A stretch of DNA of 34,079 bases from Gallionellaceae bacterium (GCA_003445795.1 DMCN01000052.1:2449-36527), one strand, 5' to 3'. Shown: positions 21,860-30,356, numbered from the stretch's first letter. Made by a program: numbers and translations. The notes: generated by a model not told the origin, from the sequence alone.

Positions 21860-22291
21860 TCAGTTCGCCCGTTGCGTGCGGCGGTCAAGACGCCGGTTGA
21901 TGCGCTCGCCTTTCTTGTCCAGACGGTTGTCGATACGGTCGCCGCGTCTTTCTGTGCGGTTCTCGACACGCTCACCCTTGTTGTCGAGGCGCTGGTCGAT
22001 GCGGTCGCCCTTGCGCTCAAGACGTTCGGCGCGTTCCTCGTTGCCGTTGGCGCGGGCCTTGTCGGCCTTCGCATCCAGTCGTTCTTCTATGCGATCACCG
22101 CGATTGTCCAACCGTTGTTCGACGCGCGCGCCTTTCCGGTCCAAACGATTCTCGATACGGTCGCCGCGGTTGTCCAGACGCTGTTCGATGCGGTCGCCGC
22201 GCTTGTCGGCGGTGGACTGAAGAGTGTCATCTGCGAAGGCGGAGGCAGACAGGGCAAGCAGGGCTGTAGCGACAGTCAATGCATGTTTCAT
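21860..22291 (-). CDS. Exported hendecad-repeat protein (RGDRIxxRLDx repeats)
   Basis: 143 residues. A signal peptide (1-20, ending AFA before DDT) is followed by eight 11-residue repeats of the form (R/K)G(D/E)R(I/V)xxRLDx, at residues 31-41, 42-52, 53-63, 64-74, 94-104, 105-115, 116-126 and 127-137, interrupted by a 19-residue degenerate stretch (75-93). The 11-residue period with hydrophobic I/V and L at fixed positions suits a hendecad coiled coil or an extended amphipathic helix; it is very rich in Arg and Asp. No enzyme motif is seen. A good ribosome site (AAGGAG, seven bases) fixes the ATG at 22291; the frame continues upstream only by chance. It precedes the sigma factor gene and probably shares its transcript. 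Function unknown. Confidence 0.8.
   Translation of the reverse strand: MKHALTVATALLALSASAFADDTLQSTADKRGDRIEQRLDNRGDRIENRLDRKGARVEQRLDNRGDRIEERLDAKADKARANGNEERAERLERKGDRIDQRLDNKGERVENRTERRGDRIDNRLDKKGERINRRLDRRTQRAN
21881..22201 (-). repeat. 33-base tandem coding repeat
   Basis: The repeat region of the exported protein, made of near-identical 33-base units seen on the plus strand as variants of tcgatacggtcgccgcg. Units differ mostly by synonymous or conservative changes, so the array may gain or lose copies by slippage. Confidence 0.7.
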
Positions 22292-22322
22292 TTTGGTGCT
22301 CCTTATCGGATTGGTGGGATCA

Positions 22323-22345
22323 AGCACCCTGAAAATCAGGGGGCT
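22323..22345 (-). promoter_or_regulatory. Palindrome upstream of the repeat-protein/sigma operon
   Basis: AGC and CCCTGA arms around AAA, then TCAGGG and GCT, with one mismatched pair: a near-perfect 23-base palindrome about 32 bases before the ATG at 22291. It could be a leader hairpin or an operator. It has no U tract, so a terminator of the upstream gene is less likely. Confidence 0.4.
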
Positions 22346-22394
22346 TAGTGTATAGAACGCAGATCCCGACCGCGCGACGACAGACTCGAAAGAA

Positions 22395-22994
22395 TTATTT
22401 TCCGGGTGCCAACAATGCTTCAACTGCGGCGATACCCGCGTGGGTATCCGGATGCCGGCTGCCGCTGTGCCGGGCATTTTCAGGCAGGACGATGAGGTGT
22501 ATCTGTACGCCGGACTCAACGGTCAGCGTATAGCTGGGGACCGTTTCTTCCCTGCCGTTGATGCGGACTCGCCATTCGCCGTCATCGAATTCAACATTGG
22601 ATTTGAGCAGGAACAGCAGTACCGCTTTGGCATCGTCGCTGAAGAGCATCAGGTTGATATCGGACTCCTCATCGGCCGTACCATTCAGTACCGAACCGGT
22701 GAGGTAGGGGTGGAATTGTTCCAGCAGGCGCATGGCGGCCAGCGCTTCCTCGCGCAGTAGCTGCAGGCATTCCGGATGGCTGTCGCTCTGGTAGAGCGTG
22801 CGGTAGCTGTGCAGTGCATCATCCACTTCCTGGTTGCTGGGCAGGTGCTGTGTGTCTGCCGCACCGAGTTGTCGGGCAGCTTTGAGTTTCGCCATAGCGT
22901 GATCGGTGATGCCGTCCTCGGCCATCAGTTTGGCGGCCTGGTGCGCCAGTTGTTCGCGCATCAGGTCGCGGCGTTGCAGGTTTGGCTTGCTCAT
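22395..22994 (-). CDS. Unrecognised protein with nucleotidyltransferase-like motif, coupled to mrcA
   Basis: 199 residues, soluble, no signal peptide. The first 95 residues are helical (LMREQLAHQAAKLMAEDGITDHAMAKLKAARQLG), followed by HPYLTGSVLNGTADEESDINLMLFSDD (95-121). The G-S at 100-101, the spacing and the SDIN at 111-114 resemble the nucleotidyltransferase motif G(G/S)x9-13D-x-D, but the second acidic residue is Asn (N114). This may leave an inactive or altered fold. A short beta-rich region (WRVRINGREETVPSYTLTVESGVQIHLIVLP) closes the protein. Its ATG overlaps the mrcA stop as TGATG, so it is translated with PBP1A. Function unknown. Confidence 0.75.
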   Translation of the reverse strand: MSKPNLQRRDLMREQLAHQAAKLMAEDGITDHAMAKLKAARQLGAADTQHLPSNQEVDDALHSYRTLYQSDSHPECLQLLREEALAAMRLLEQFHPYLTGSVLNGTADEESDINLMLFSDDAKAVLLFLLKSNVEFDDGEWRVRINGREETVPSYTLTVESGVQIHLIVLPENARHSGSRHPDTHAGIAAVEALLAPGK

Positions 22995-25306
22995 CAGAAA
23001 AGCTGGTCGTTTACCGTGTCGGCGGGTTTGTTCTCTTCCGGCACCACATCGCCCTGTTCGGGCGGCGGGTTCTCTTCGTAGAAATATTCGATGCGGTTCC
23101 CATTGGGATCGCGCAGACCGTTATCATTGATGCGGGCAGTGATGACGTGCTCGGGCATGGTGTATGTGACTTCCGGGACGCCTTTCAATATCTGTCCCAT
23201 GTACCCCATCCAGATAGGCAGGGCTGCACCGCCGCCGGTCTCCTTCTCACCCAGGCTTTGCGGATTGTCGTAGCCCAGCCATGTGACGGCGACCAGGGTG
23301 GGATGGAATCCGGCGAACCATGCATCCATCGAATCGCTGGTGGTGCCGGTCTTGCCGGCGAGATCCTGACGGCCCAGTTCCATGGCGCGCATGGCGGTGC
23401 CGTGCTTCACCACATCTTGCATCATATTGACCATGGTGAAGGCGTTGCGTACATCGATGACCTGTTCCGCGTTCTCGCCGGCGATCACTGGGGCCGCTTG
23501 CGCGATGATGTTGCCCTGACCATCCTCGATACGCTGGATGAAATACGGCGTGACGCGATAGCCGCCGTTGGCGAAGACGGAGTAGCCGCTCATCAACTGC
23601 ATCGGAGTGACCGAGCCAGCGCCCAGCGCCATGGTGAGGTATGCGCCAATCTTTTGCTTCTCGAAACCGAACTTGGTGACGTAATCCTGCGCATAGTCCA
23701 GACCGATAGCCTGCAGGATGCGGATGGAGACGAGATTCTTGGAGCGGGTCAGACCCTGGCGCATGCGCATCGGGCCGGAAAACTCGCCGTCGAAGTTCTT
23801 CGGTTGCCACAGTTCTTCGCCGGTTTGGGCGAGGTCGATGACCAGCGGCGCATCGTTGATGACGGAGGCCGGTGTGAATCCCTTCTCAAGCGCGGCGGAG
23901 TAGATGAAAGGTTTGAAGCTGGAACCGGGCTGGCGCCATGCCTGGGTGACATGGTTGAACTGGTTGCGGTAGAAGTCAAAGCCTCCGACCAGCGCGAAGA
24001 TCGCACCGTCGCGCGGATTCGCCGACACAAAGGCGGCCTCGGCTTGCGGAACCTGGGTGATCTCCCAGAAGTCCTGTGCGTTCTTGTACACGCGGATCAG
24101 GGAGCCGACGCGAATACGACGGTTCAATGCGAGTTTCTCTCCGAGCGTCTGCTGGGCAAAACGCAGGCCTTCTCCGCGGATCTCGACGACCTGCCCATTC
24201 TTGCAGTAAGCACTTATACCTTTGGGATTGATTGATTGGACTACGGCCGGGATGAGATCCTCAGCGTCCGGAACGTCTTCAAGTGCTTCCTCCAAGAGTT
24301 CATCGGTATTGTTCTTCTTGAGATCCACATAGCCTTCCGGCCCGCGATAGCCGTGGCGCTGGTCGTATTCCAGCACGCCTTTGCGCAGAGAGGCGTAGGC
24401 GGCTGCCTGATCCTGAGCGCGGATGGTGGTGTGAACGCTGTATCCCTGCGTGTAAGCCTCTTCCTGGAATCGGTCATACATCTCCTGCCGCGCCATTTCC
24501 GCCACAAAGCTTGCGTTGACCGCGAACGTCTGCCGGTGGGCCACCTGCTTGGTCTCAAGCGGCTCGTTCAAGGCAAGATCCAACTCCTCCTGCGTGATAT
24601 AGCGCAGATCATGCATGCGTCGGAGGATGTACATCTGGCGCACTTTGGCCCGTTCCGGATTCACCACCGGATTGAAAGCGGCTGGCGCTTTCGGCAGACC
24701 GGCCAGCATCGCCATCTCCGACAACGTCAGCTGGTTGAGTGTCTTGGCATAATAGATCTGGGCAGCTGAAGCAAAACCGTAGGAGCGCTGGCCGAGGTAG
24801 ATGTGGTTGACGTACAACTGCAGGATCTCATCTTTGCTCAGGTTGTGCTCGATCTTGAAGGACAGCAGCATCTCGTTGAATTTGCGTGTCAGCGTTTTTT
24901 CCTTGGAGAGGAAGAAATTGCGCGCGACTTGCATGGTGATCGTGCTGGCCCCCTGCTTTACCCCGCCCGAAGTGAAGTTGGAGTAGGCTGCGCGCAACAC
25001 GCCGATGTAGTCGACGCCGCCGTGTTCGTAGAAGCGGTCGTCTTCTGCGGCGAGGATAGCCTTCTTCATCAGTTCCGGAACATCCTCGATGCGTACCAGT
25101 TCGCGGCGTTCTTCGCCGAACTCGCCGATCAGAGTCCCTTCGGCGCTGAACACGCGCAACGGCATCTTCGGGCGATAGTCTGTCAGCGTCTCCAGCGTGG
25201 GCAAAGTCGGATAAGTGATGATCGCGGCGAAGACGAGCAGCAGAATCGGCAACAGCGGAAGAGCGAGTACAACAAGGGCAGGATAGAACCACCAGCGAGA
25301 GGTCAT
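22994..25306 (-). CDS. mrcA: Bifunctional penicillin-binding protein 1A
   Basis: 770 residues. A short cytoplasmic start and membrane anchor (about 8-31) precede the GT51 glycosyltransferase domain (about 55-225), with catalytic E88 in EDDRFYEHGG and the QGASTITMQVARN motif. A linker/OB-like region follows, and then the transpeptidase (about 425-740) with SSFK at 462-465 (S462 nucleophile), SKN at 522-524 and KTGTT at 652-656. It polymerises and cross-links peptidoglycan on the outer face of the inner membrane. The gene is divergent from pilM, an arrangement common in gamma- and betaproteobacteria, and is followed by a TGATG-coupled small gene. Confidence 0.95.
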   Translation of the reverse strand: MTSRWWFYPALVVLALPLLPILLLVFAAIITYPTLPTLETLTDYRPKMPLRVFSAEGTLIGEFGEERRELVRIEDVPELMKKAILAAEDDRFYEHGGVDYIGVLRAAYSNFTSGGVKQGASTITMQVARNFFLSKEKTLTRKFNEMLLSFKIEHNLSKDEILQLYVNHIYLGQRSYGFASAAQIYYAKTLNQLTLSEMAMLAGLPKAPAAFNPVVNPERAKVRQMYILRRMHDLRYITQEELDLALNEPLETKQVAHRQTFAVNASFVAEMARQEMYDRFQEEAYTQGYSVHTTIRAQDQAAAYASLRKGVLEYDQRHGYRGPEGYVDLKKNNTDELLEEALEDVPDAEDLIPAVVQSINPKGISAYCKNGQVVEIRGEGLRFAQQTLGEKLALNRRIRVGSLIRVYKNAQDFWEITQVPQAEAAFVSANPRDGAIFALVGGFDFYRNQFNHVTQAWRQPGSSFKPFIYSAALEKGFTPASVINDAPLVIDLAQTGEELWQPKNFDGEFSGPMRMRQGLTRSKNLVSIRILQAIGLDYAQDYVTKFGFEKQKIGAYLTMALGAGSVTPMQLMSGYSVFANGGYRVTPYFIQRIEDGQGNIIAQAAPVIAGENAEQVIDVRNAFTMVNMMQDVVKHGTAMRAMELGRQDLAGKTGTTSDSMDAWFAGFHPTLVAVTWLGYDNPQSLGEKETGGGAALPIWMGYMGQILKGVPEVTYTMPEHVITARINDNGLRDPNGNRIEYFYEENPPPEQGDVVPEENKPADTVNDQLF

Positions 25307-25375
25307 GGCGCAAGTCTGAAAATTATTGGGCGATTATATCGTCTGAAGCCGGAATTTCGATAACATAGAAAAAAC

Positions 25376-25404
25376 TTTACACACGCGGGAGTTATTGCTA
25401 GGAT
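25376..25404 (+). promoter_or_regulatory. Sigma-70 promoter of the pilMNOPQ operon
   Basis: TTTACA (25376-25381), a 17-base spacer, then TAGGAT (25399-25404), with TG one base before the -10 (extended -10). It lies 37 bases upstream of the pilM ATG in the divergent mrcA-pilM gap (25307-25440). No ribosome site is obvious before pilM. Confidence 0.6.
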
Positions 25405-25440
25405 TTAAACCACTTTGTACGAAAAAGCGCTAACCAGCCT

Positions 25441-26541
25441 ATGATCAAAGGAAATTTTGATATCCCGTTAGACTTTCTGAGCACTTCAACGCCACCCTTG
25501 ATCGGGGTGGATATCAGTTCGTCCTCAGTGAAGATGGTTGAGCTGAGCAAGGCGCCGAAGAAGGGCGGATATGTGGTTGAGCGGTATTCTATCGAAGCGC
25601 TCCCGTCGGATGCGGTGAGCGATGGCAATATCAACAATCTCGATGCAGTCTCCGACACTGTGAAGCGTGCATGGAAACGTCTGGGCTCGCGAATCCGGAA
25701 CGTTAGCCTCGCTTTGCCGGCTGCCGCTGTGATCAGCAAGAAGATCTTGTTGCCCGCCGGCCTGCGCGAGGATGATCTGGAATATCAAGTCGAGACGGAA
25801 GCGAACCAATACATCCCCTTTGCGTTGGAAGAAGTCAACTTGGACTTTCAGGTGATTGGCCCCGCGCCGAACAATCCCGACGAGGTCGAAGTGTTGCTGG
25901 CCGCATCACGCAAAGCGAACGTGGAAGACCGTGTGGCGGCTGCGCAGACCGCAGGCTTGAAGGCGATCGTGGTGGATGTTGAGCCGTATGCAGCGGAGGC
26001 GGCGTTCGAGATGATCCGTTCCCAGCTTCCCGGAGGGGCGAACGATCAATGCATCGCTTTAGTGGATATTGGCGCGTATGTGATGAACGTTAACGTCTTG
26101 CGCAATGGGCAATCGGTCTATATGCGGGACCAGCAGGTCGGTGGCATCCAGCTCACGCAACAGATCCAGAGCGTGTTCGGATTGTCTTCCGAGGAGGCAG
26201 AATCAGCCAAGCGTAATGGCGGGCTGCCTGAGAATTATGAAAGCGATGTGCTGTCACCGTTCCGCGAGAACATCGCAATGGAAGTATCGCGCGCGTTGCA
26301 GTTCTTCTTCACATCCACTCAATATAACGAAGTGAATTACGTGGTACTTGCCGGAGGCTGTGCAGCATTGCCGGGGCTTGATGAGGCCGTCGCGACACGT
26401 ACGCAAGTCAGCACTTTAGTGGCGAACCCCTTTGAGTTGATGACACTTTCCAGCCGTATCAAGCCGCGTCAATTGCAGATGGACGCCCCCGCATTGATGG
26501 TTGCTTGCGGTTTGGCCATGCGGAGGTTCGACCCATCATGA
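25441..26541 (+). CDS. pilM: Type IV pilus inner-membrane platform protein PilM
   Basis: 366 residues of the actin-like FtsA fold, cytoplasmic. PilM binds the N-terminal tail of PilN and links the pilus alignment complex to the cytoplasmic motors. Visible are the first phosphate-like loop PPLIGVDISSSSVKMVEL, VSLALPAAAVISKKILLP, the ALVDIGAYVMNVNVLRNGQSVYMRDQQVGGIQLT second phosphate loop, and the VVLAGGCAALPGLDEAVA adenosine-binding loop. Start at ATG 25441 gives a slightly longer N-terminus than the typical 350; no ribosome site is seen. It ends in an ATGA overlap with pilN. This operon has more A/T-ending codons than the surrounding genes, without other signs of transfer. Confidence 0.94.
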   Translation: MIKGNFDIPLDFLSTSTPPLIGVDISSSSVKMVELSKAPKKGGYVVERYSIEALPSDAVSDGNINNLDAVSDTVKRAWKRLGSRIRNVSLALPAAAVISKKILLPAGLREDDLEYQVETEANQYIPFALEEVNLDFQVIGPAPNNPDEVEVLLAASRKANVEDRVAAAQTAGLKAIVVDVEPYAAEAAFEMIRSQLPGGANDQCIALVDIGAYVMNVNVLRNGQSVYMRDQQVGGIQLTQQIQSVFGLSSEEAESAKRNGGLPENYESDVLSPFRENIAMEVSRALQFFFTSTQYNEVNYVVLAGGCAALPGLDEAVATRTQVSTLVANPFELMTLSSRIKPRQLQMDAPALMVACGLAMRRFDPS

Positions 26542-27104
26542 TACGCGTCAATCTATTACCTCACCGCGCAGAGAAGCGAAAGGCAAGACAGCTTCAGTTC
26601 ATCATTCTGAGTGCGCTATCGCTGGTATTGGGAGCGGTGGTTGTCGGTTTCGTCCATGTTGCCATCAGCACGCAGATATCTTACCAAGAGCGTCGCAATA
26701 CCTATTTGAAGCAAGAGATCGCGGTGCTGGATAAGCAGATCGATGAGATAAAGAAATTGCGTGAGCAAACGCAATCACTGCTTTCTCGCAAAACAGTCGT
26801 TGAGAATCTGCAAAGTACAAGATCAGATGTGGTGCACCTGCTTGATCAGATGCTGCGCATCTTGCCGGATGGCGTTTATTTAAAGAGCGTCAAGCAAAAC
26901 GTAAACAAGATCAGCGTGGTTGGTTATGCTCAATCAAACTCGCGTGTTTCGACTTTGATGCGCTCGATCGAAGATTCGCCTTGGCTAGACTCGCCGACTT
27001 TGATTGAGATACATGCGACAACAGTTAGCGGAGCTCGGATCAGCGAGTTCTCGCTTAATTTCAACTTGACTAAGCAGGTCGCGCCATCTGGTGGGAAAGG
27101 TTAG
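26538..27104 (+). CDS. pilN: Type IV pilus assembly protein PilN
   Basis: 188 residues. The cytoplasmic N-terminus MIRVNLLPHRAEKRK carries the NLLP motif that docks into PilM. One membrane helix (about 22-43) follows, then a coiled coil (YLKQEIAVLDKQIDEIKKLREQTQSLLSRKTVVENLQ, about 55-95) and a ferredoxin-like periplasmic domain (LLDQMLRILPDGVYLKSVKQNVNKISVVGYAQSNSRVSTLMRSIEDS). PilN pairs with PilO. The ATG at 26538 overlaps the pilM stop as ATGA; the frame upstream is a shadow. Confidence 0.93.
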   Translation: MIRVNLLPHRAEKRKARQLQFIILSALSLVLGAVVVGFVHVAISTQISYQERRNTYLKQEIAVLDKQIDEIKKLREQTQSLLSRKTVVENLQSTRSDVVHLLDQMLRILPDGVYLKSVKQNVNKISVVGYAQSNSRVSTLMRSIEDSPWLDSPTLIEIHATTVSGARISEFSLNFNLTKQVAPSGGKG

Positions 27105-27110
27105 GCAGCG

Positions 27111-27749
27111 ATGAATTTTATTGAAGAGCTAAAGAATGTCGACCCAAAGACGCCAGGAAGTTGGCCATGGCTGATCAAGTTTGCTGCATTCCTGACGATG
27201 TTCGTGCTGGTGGTTCTGGCAGGAGCGACCTTCGATTGGCAGGGGCAATGGGAAAGCCTGAAGACGGTGCGGACGGAAGAAGAGAAGCTGCGTGAAACTT
27301 ATTTGGTGAAGAAGCGACAAGCAATCAATCTGGATATCATCAAAAAACAATTGATTGATACGCAGCAGTCTTTTGGTGCATTGCTTAAACAATTGCCAAG
27401 CAAATCAGAAATGGATGCATTGCTGACCGATATCAACCAGGCAGGACTGGGTAGAGGTCTGCAATTCGAATTGTTCAGACCTGGTGCCGAAGTTGCTACC
27501 GGGGTATTTACAGAACAACCAATCATGCTGAAAGTCTCGGGCAGTTACGACGATCTGGGCAAATTCGCAAGTGATATCTCGCAGTTGCCTCGAATCGTTA
27601 CATTAAACAATGTAAGTGTCACTCCCGCTGCGGGCACCGGCGGCATGCTGACTTTGGATGCGACCGCGAAGACCTATCGCTATCTGGATGAGGATGAGTT
27701 GGCTGCGCAGAAGCAGGCATCCAGAGCCGCAGGAGCCAAGAAAAAATGA
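27111..27749 (+). CDS. pilO: Type IV pilus assembly protein PilO
   Basis: 212 residues. A cytoplasmic N-terminal segment beginning MNFIEELKNVDPKTPGSWPW is followed by one membrane helix (about 22-41), a coiled coil (LKTVRTEEEKLRETYLVKKRQAINLDIIKKQLIDTQQSFGALLKQLP), and a periplasmic domain (SEMDALLTDINQAGLGRGLQFELFRPGAE... then VSGSYDDLGKFASDISQLPRIVTLNNVSVTPA). PilO heterodimerises with PilN and the lipoprotein PilP joins them to the secretin. It starts six bases after pilN and ends in an ATGA overlap with pilP. Confidence 0.93.
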   Translation: MNFIEELKNVDPKTPGSWPWLIKFAAFLTMFVLVVLAGATFDWQGQWESLKTVRTEEEKLRETYLVKKRQAINLDIIKKQLIDTQQSFGALLKQLPSKSEMDALLTDINQAGLGRGLQFELFRPGAEVATGVFTEQPIMLKVSGSYDDLGKFASDISQLPRIVTLNNVSVTPAAGTGGMLTLDATAKTYRYLDEDELAAQKQASRAAGAKKK

Positions 27750-28258
27750 AAACAGCGTATTCAATACTGTTAGTTTCACTAACCCTCACTGCCTGCGGAG
27801 GGGAAGAGTTCCAGGACTTGCGGGACTTTGTAAAGAATGCCGGAGCCGACATGCGCGGTAAGGTTGAGCCACCTCCGGACATCAAGCCTTACGAGCCGTT
27901 CACATACGAAAATGATACGGGCCTGATGGATCCGTTCAAACCTCGCAAGCCTGATGTTCGAAACGCTAGCCGTAGTGGCCTGAACCAGCCGAACCTTGAT
28001 CGCCCCAAAGAAGAGCTGGAAGACTTCCCGCTTGAAAGCTTGAAAATGGTTGGCTATCTGTTCCAGAGAAATGTTGGGCATGCTGTAGTTCGCTCTTCCG
28101 AAGGCAAAATATATCGTGTCAAAGCCGGAAATTACATTGGTCAGAATTTTGGCCAAATAACGTCCGTCTCTGAAACTGAAGTGAAGATCAAAGAAATGGT
28201 GCAGGACAGTGCGGGTGATTGGTCAGAGCGCGAAAGCACTTTGCAATTGATTGAGTAA
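27746..28258 (+). CDS. pilP: Type IV pilus lipoprotein PilP
   Basis: 170 residues. A lipoprotein signal, LLVSLTLTAC, puts the lipidated Cys at residue 17. A flexible, proline- and acid-rich part (EPPPDIKPYEPFTYENDTGLMDPFKPRKP) follows, and then the small beta-rich HR-like domain (about 95-165) with LESLKMVGYLFQRNVGHAVVRSSEGKIYRVKAGNYIGQNFGQI. PilP connects the PilN-PilO complex with PilQ. The length is usual. Start by ATGA overlap with pilO; 14 bases separate it from pilQ. Confidence 0.93.
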   Translation: MKTAYSILLVSLTLTACGGEEFQDLRDFVKNAGADMRGKVEPPPDIKPYEPFTYENDTGLMDPFKPRKPDVRNASRSGLNQPNLDRPKEELEDFPLESLKMVGYLFQRNVGHAVVRSSEGKIYRVKAGNYIGQNFGQITSVSETEVKIKEMVQDSAGDWSERESTLQLIE

Positions 28259-28272
28259 TTAGGAGTAACAAT

Positions 28273-30339
28273 ATGAGACAGTTTCGCAATCCACTCCACG
28301 GCGTGATTCAATTAGTCGCGATAGCGCTAATCTCATTTTCGCAAGGTGTACTTGCTGAAGAAACCTCCTCGATCGAGGTGCCGAACAGTATTCAGTCACT
28401 CAGCGTAAGCAATGAGATGGGCGGGAAGGTCGTTGTTACAGTTGCTTTGAAAGATGCGCTGAATAAGTTGCCTGCAGCTTTTGCAATCAATACCCCACCG
28501 CGGATTGCTTTCGACTTTACCAACACGGAAAACGGGATAGGCAAGTCAACCCAGGAATTTGGCGAGGGAGACATTCGAAGCGCGAATATCGTTCAGGCAG
28601 GCAGCCGCACACGATTGGTTATCAATTTGTCCCAAATGCTGAGCTACGAGACTCGAATGGAAGGCGCCAATCTGCTGATCACGCTTCATAAGAATGTGGT
28701 GGGTGGTGGTGTGCAGAACGGGGCTACGCATTTTGCAGATGCTAAGCCGGGGGCTCAGAAGCATAGTCTGCGAGATGTAGATTTTCATCGGGGCAAGAAT
28801 GGGGAAGGAAGAGTTCAGATCGATCTTTCTGATGCCGATGTAGGGATTGATATAAAACAGCAAGGGCGCATGCTCTTGGTCGATTTCCAAAGAACCAGTT
28901 TGCCGCGAAACCTTCAGCGCAAATTGGATGTGTCTGATTTTGCGACCCCGGTGCAAATGATTGACGCCTTCTCGCAAGGGGAGAATGTGCGCCTGATGAT
29001 CGAACCCAAGGGGCTGTGGGAGTATGCAGCCTACCAAACAGACAACAAGTTCATTATTGAAATCAAGGCGGTTGTCGATGATCCGAACAAGCTGGTGAAG
29101 AGCAGCCAGATTGGCTACGCGGGCGAGAAACTGACCCTGAATTTCCAAAACATTTCGACGCGCGAGGCGTTGAGCGTGATTGCTGATTTCACCAGTTTAA
29201 ACATGGTGATCAGCGATACAGTTTCCGGTAGCTTAACCTTGCGCTTGAAGGATGTGCCATGGGACCAGGCCTTCGATATCATTCTGCAGAGCAAGGGCCT
29301 GGATATGCGCAAGAACGGCAACGTTATTCAGGTGGCGCCAAGAGAAGAGATTGCCACCAAGGAAAAGCTCGAGTTTTCTGCACGGCAGGAAATCACCGAG
29401 CTCGAGCCGTTGCGGACTGAAACTTTCCAATTGGCCTATGCAAAAGCTGCAGACTTCGTAAAATTGTTTTCTAACGACAAACAGAAATTGCTGTCCAAGC
29501 GAGGAAGTGCGATTTCTGATACGCGCACGAATATGCTTTTTGTTCAGGATACGCCGTCTCGTTTGGATGAAATCAGGCGGTTTATCAAGATATTGGATAT
29601 ACCGGTACGCCAAGTATTGATTGAAGCCAGGTTTGTAGAGGCATCCGAGACATTTAACCATTCACTCGGTGGTCGCTTGGGTTATACCGGGCCCACGGTC
29701 GCTCAAGGTGGTGGCTTCAGTCCCGGGGGCGGACAGAGGGGGGCAATCGCGGGTAACGTGAATCTGCCCGGAGCCTCGGCTGGTCTGGGTGGGTTGACCA
29801 TGACGCTGTTCAACGCAGCCGCAACAAAGACGCTGACTTTGGAGCTCAATGCATCGGCGACAGACGGTACAACTAAAAATATTGCAAGCCCACGAGTGGT
29901 GACCGCCGATAAGACAGAGGCAAACATCGAGTCCGGCGTCGAAGTGCCATATCTGCAGGCTTCCAGTAGTGGAGCAACCAGCGTGGCTTTCAAAAAGGCA
30001 GTGCTGAGCCTGAAAGTTACCCCGCAAATCACGCCGGAGGATCACGTTTCGATGAAAGTGAACGTGAATCAAGATACCGTCGGTAATATCTATTCCGGGG
30101 TTCCCAGCATCAATACCAAGAAAGTGGAAACTGATGTTCTGGTTGATAATGGTGGAACCGTAGTGATCGGCGGCATTTATACGCAGGATGAATCTGATTC
30201 TACAGAGGGCGTAACCGGCTTGAAGGACATTCCCATCCTGGGCTGGCTGTTCAAAACCAATACCCTGATCAGAAGCAAAAAGGAATTGCTGGTGTTTATC
30301 ACTCCCAAAATATTGAAAGAAAGCTTGGGAATGAACTAA
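28273..30339 (+). CDS. pilQ: Type IV pilus secretin PilQ
   Basis: 688 residues. A signal peptide (about 1-29, VLA before EETSS) leads to two AMIN-type beta domains (about 40-140 and 165-265) that bind peptidoglycan. An STN/secretin short N0 domain (about 280-345: LTLNFQNISTREALSVIADFTSLNMVISDTVSG) and a secretin N1 domain (about 370-440) come next, and then the C-terminal secretin pore from about 450, with GLGGLTMTLFNAAATKTLTLELNASATDGTTKNIASPRVVTADKTEANIESGVEVPY and VFITPKIL at the end. PilQ forms the outer-membrane pore for the pilus. A good ribosome site (TAGGAG) lies seven bases before the ATG. A strong terminator follows at 30357. Confidence 0.95.
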   Translation: MRQFRNPLHGVIQLVAIALISFSQGVLAEETSSIEVPNSIQSLSVSNEMGGKVVVTVALKDALNKLPAAFAINTPPRIAFDFTNTENGIGKSTQEFGEGDIRSANIVQAGSRTRLVINLSQMLSYETRMEGANLLITLHKNVVGGGVQNGATHFADAKPGAQKHSLRDVDFHRGKNGEGRVQIDLSDADVGIDIKQQGRMLLVDFQRTSLPRNLQRKLDVSDFATPVQMIDAFSQGENVRLMIEPKGLWEYAAYQTDNKFIIEIKAVVDDPNKLVKSSQIGYAGEKLTLNFQNISTREALSVIADFTSLNMVISDTVSGSLTLRLKDVPWDQAFDIILQSKGLDMRKNGNVIQVAPREEIATKEKLEFSARQEITELEPLRTETFQLAYAKAADFVKLFSNDKQKLLSKRGSAISDTRTNMLFVQDTPSRLDEIRRFIKILDIPVRQVLIEARFVEASETFNHSLGGRLGYTGPTVAQGGGFSPGGGQRGAIAGNVNLPGASAGLGGLTMTLFNAAATKTLTLELNASATDGTTKNIASPRVVTADKTEANIESGVEVPYLQASSSGATSVAFKKAVLSLKVTPQITPEDHVSMKVNVNQDTVGNIYSGVPSINTKKVETDVLVDNGGTVVIGGIYTQDESDSTEGVTGLKDIPILGWLFKTNTLIRSKKELLVFITPKILKESLGMN

Positions 30340-30356
30340 GCTCGGCGTGTATGTGC

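Noticed and set aside
21486..22348. Long plus-strand frames opposite the repeat protein and sigma factor.
   Set aside because: They are shadows: low-complexity Arg/Ser- or Val-rich translations caused by the 33-base repeats and codon bias, with no ribosome site or family match.
22982..24235. A 417-codon plus-strand frame opposite mrcA.
   Set aside because: It mirrors a high-GC gene whose motifs are complete on the minus strand; the translation is His/Asp/Gly-rich without a fold signature.
25441..30339. Horizontal transfer of pilMNOPQ because of AT-richer codons.
   Set aside because: Gene order next to mrcA and aroK/aroB is ancestral, and there is no insertion sequence or attachment site, so the codon difference is not enough.
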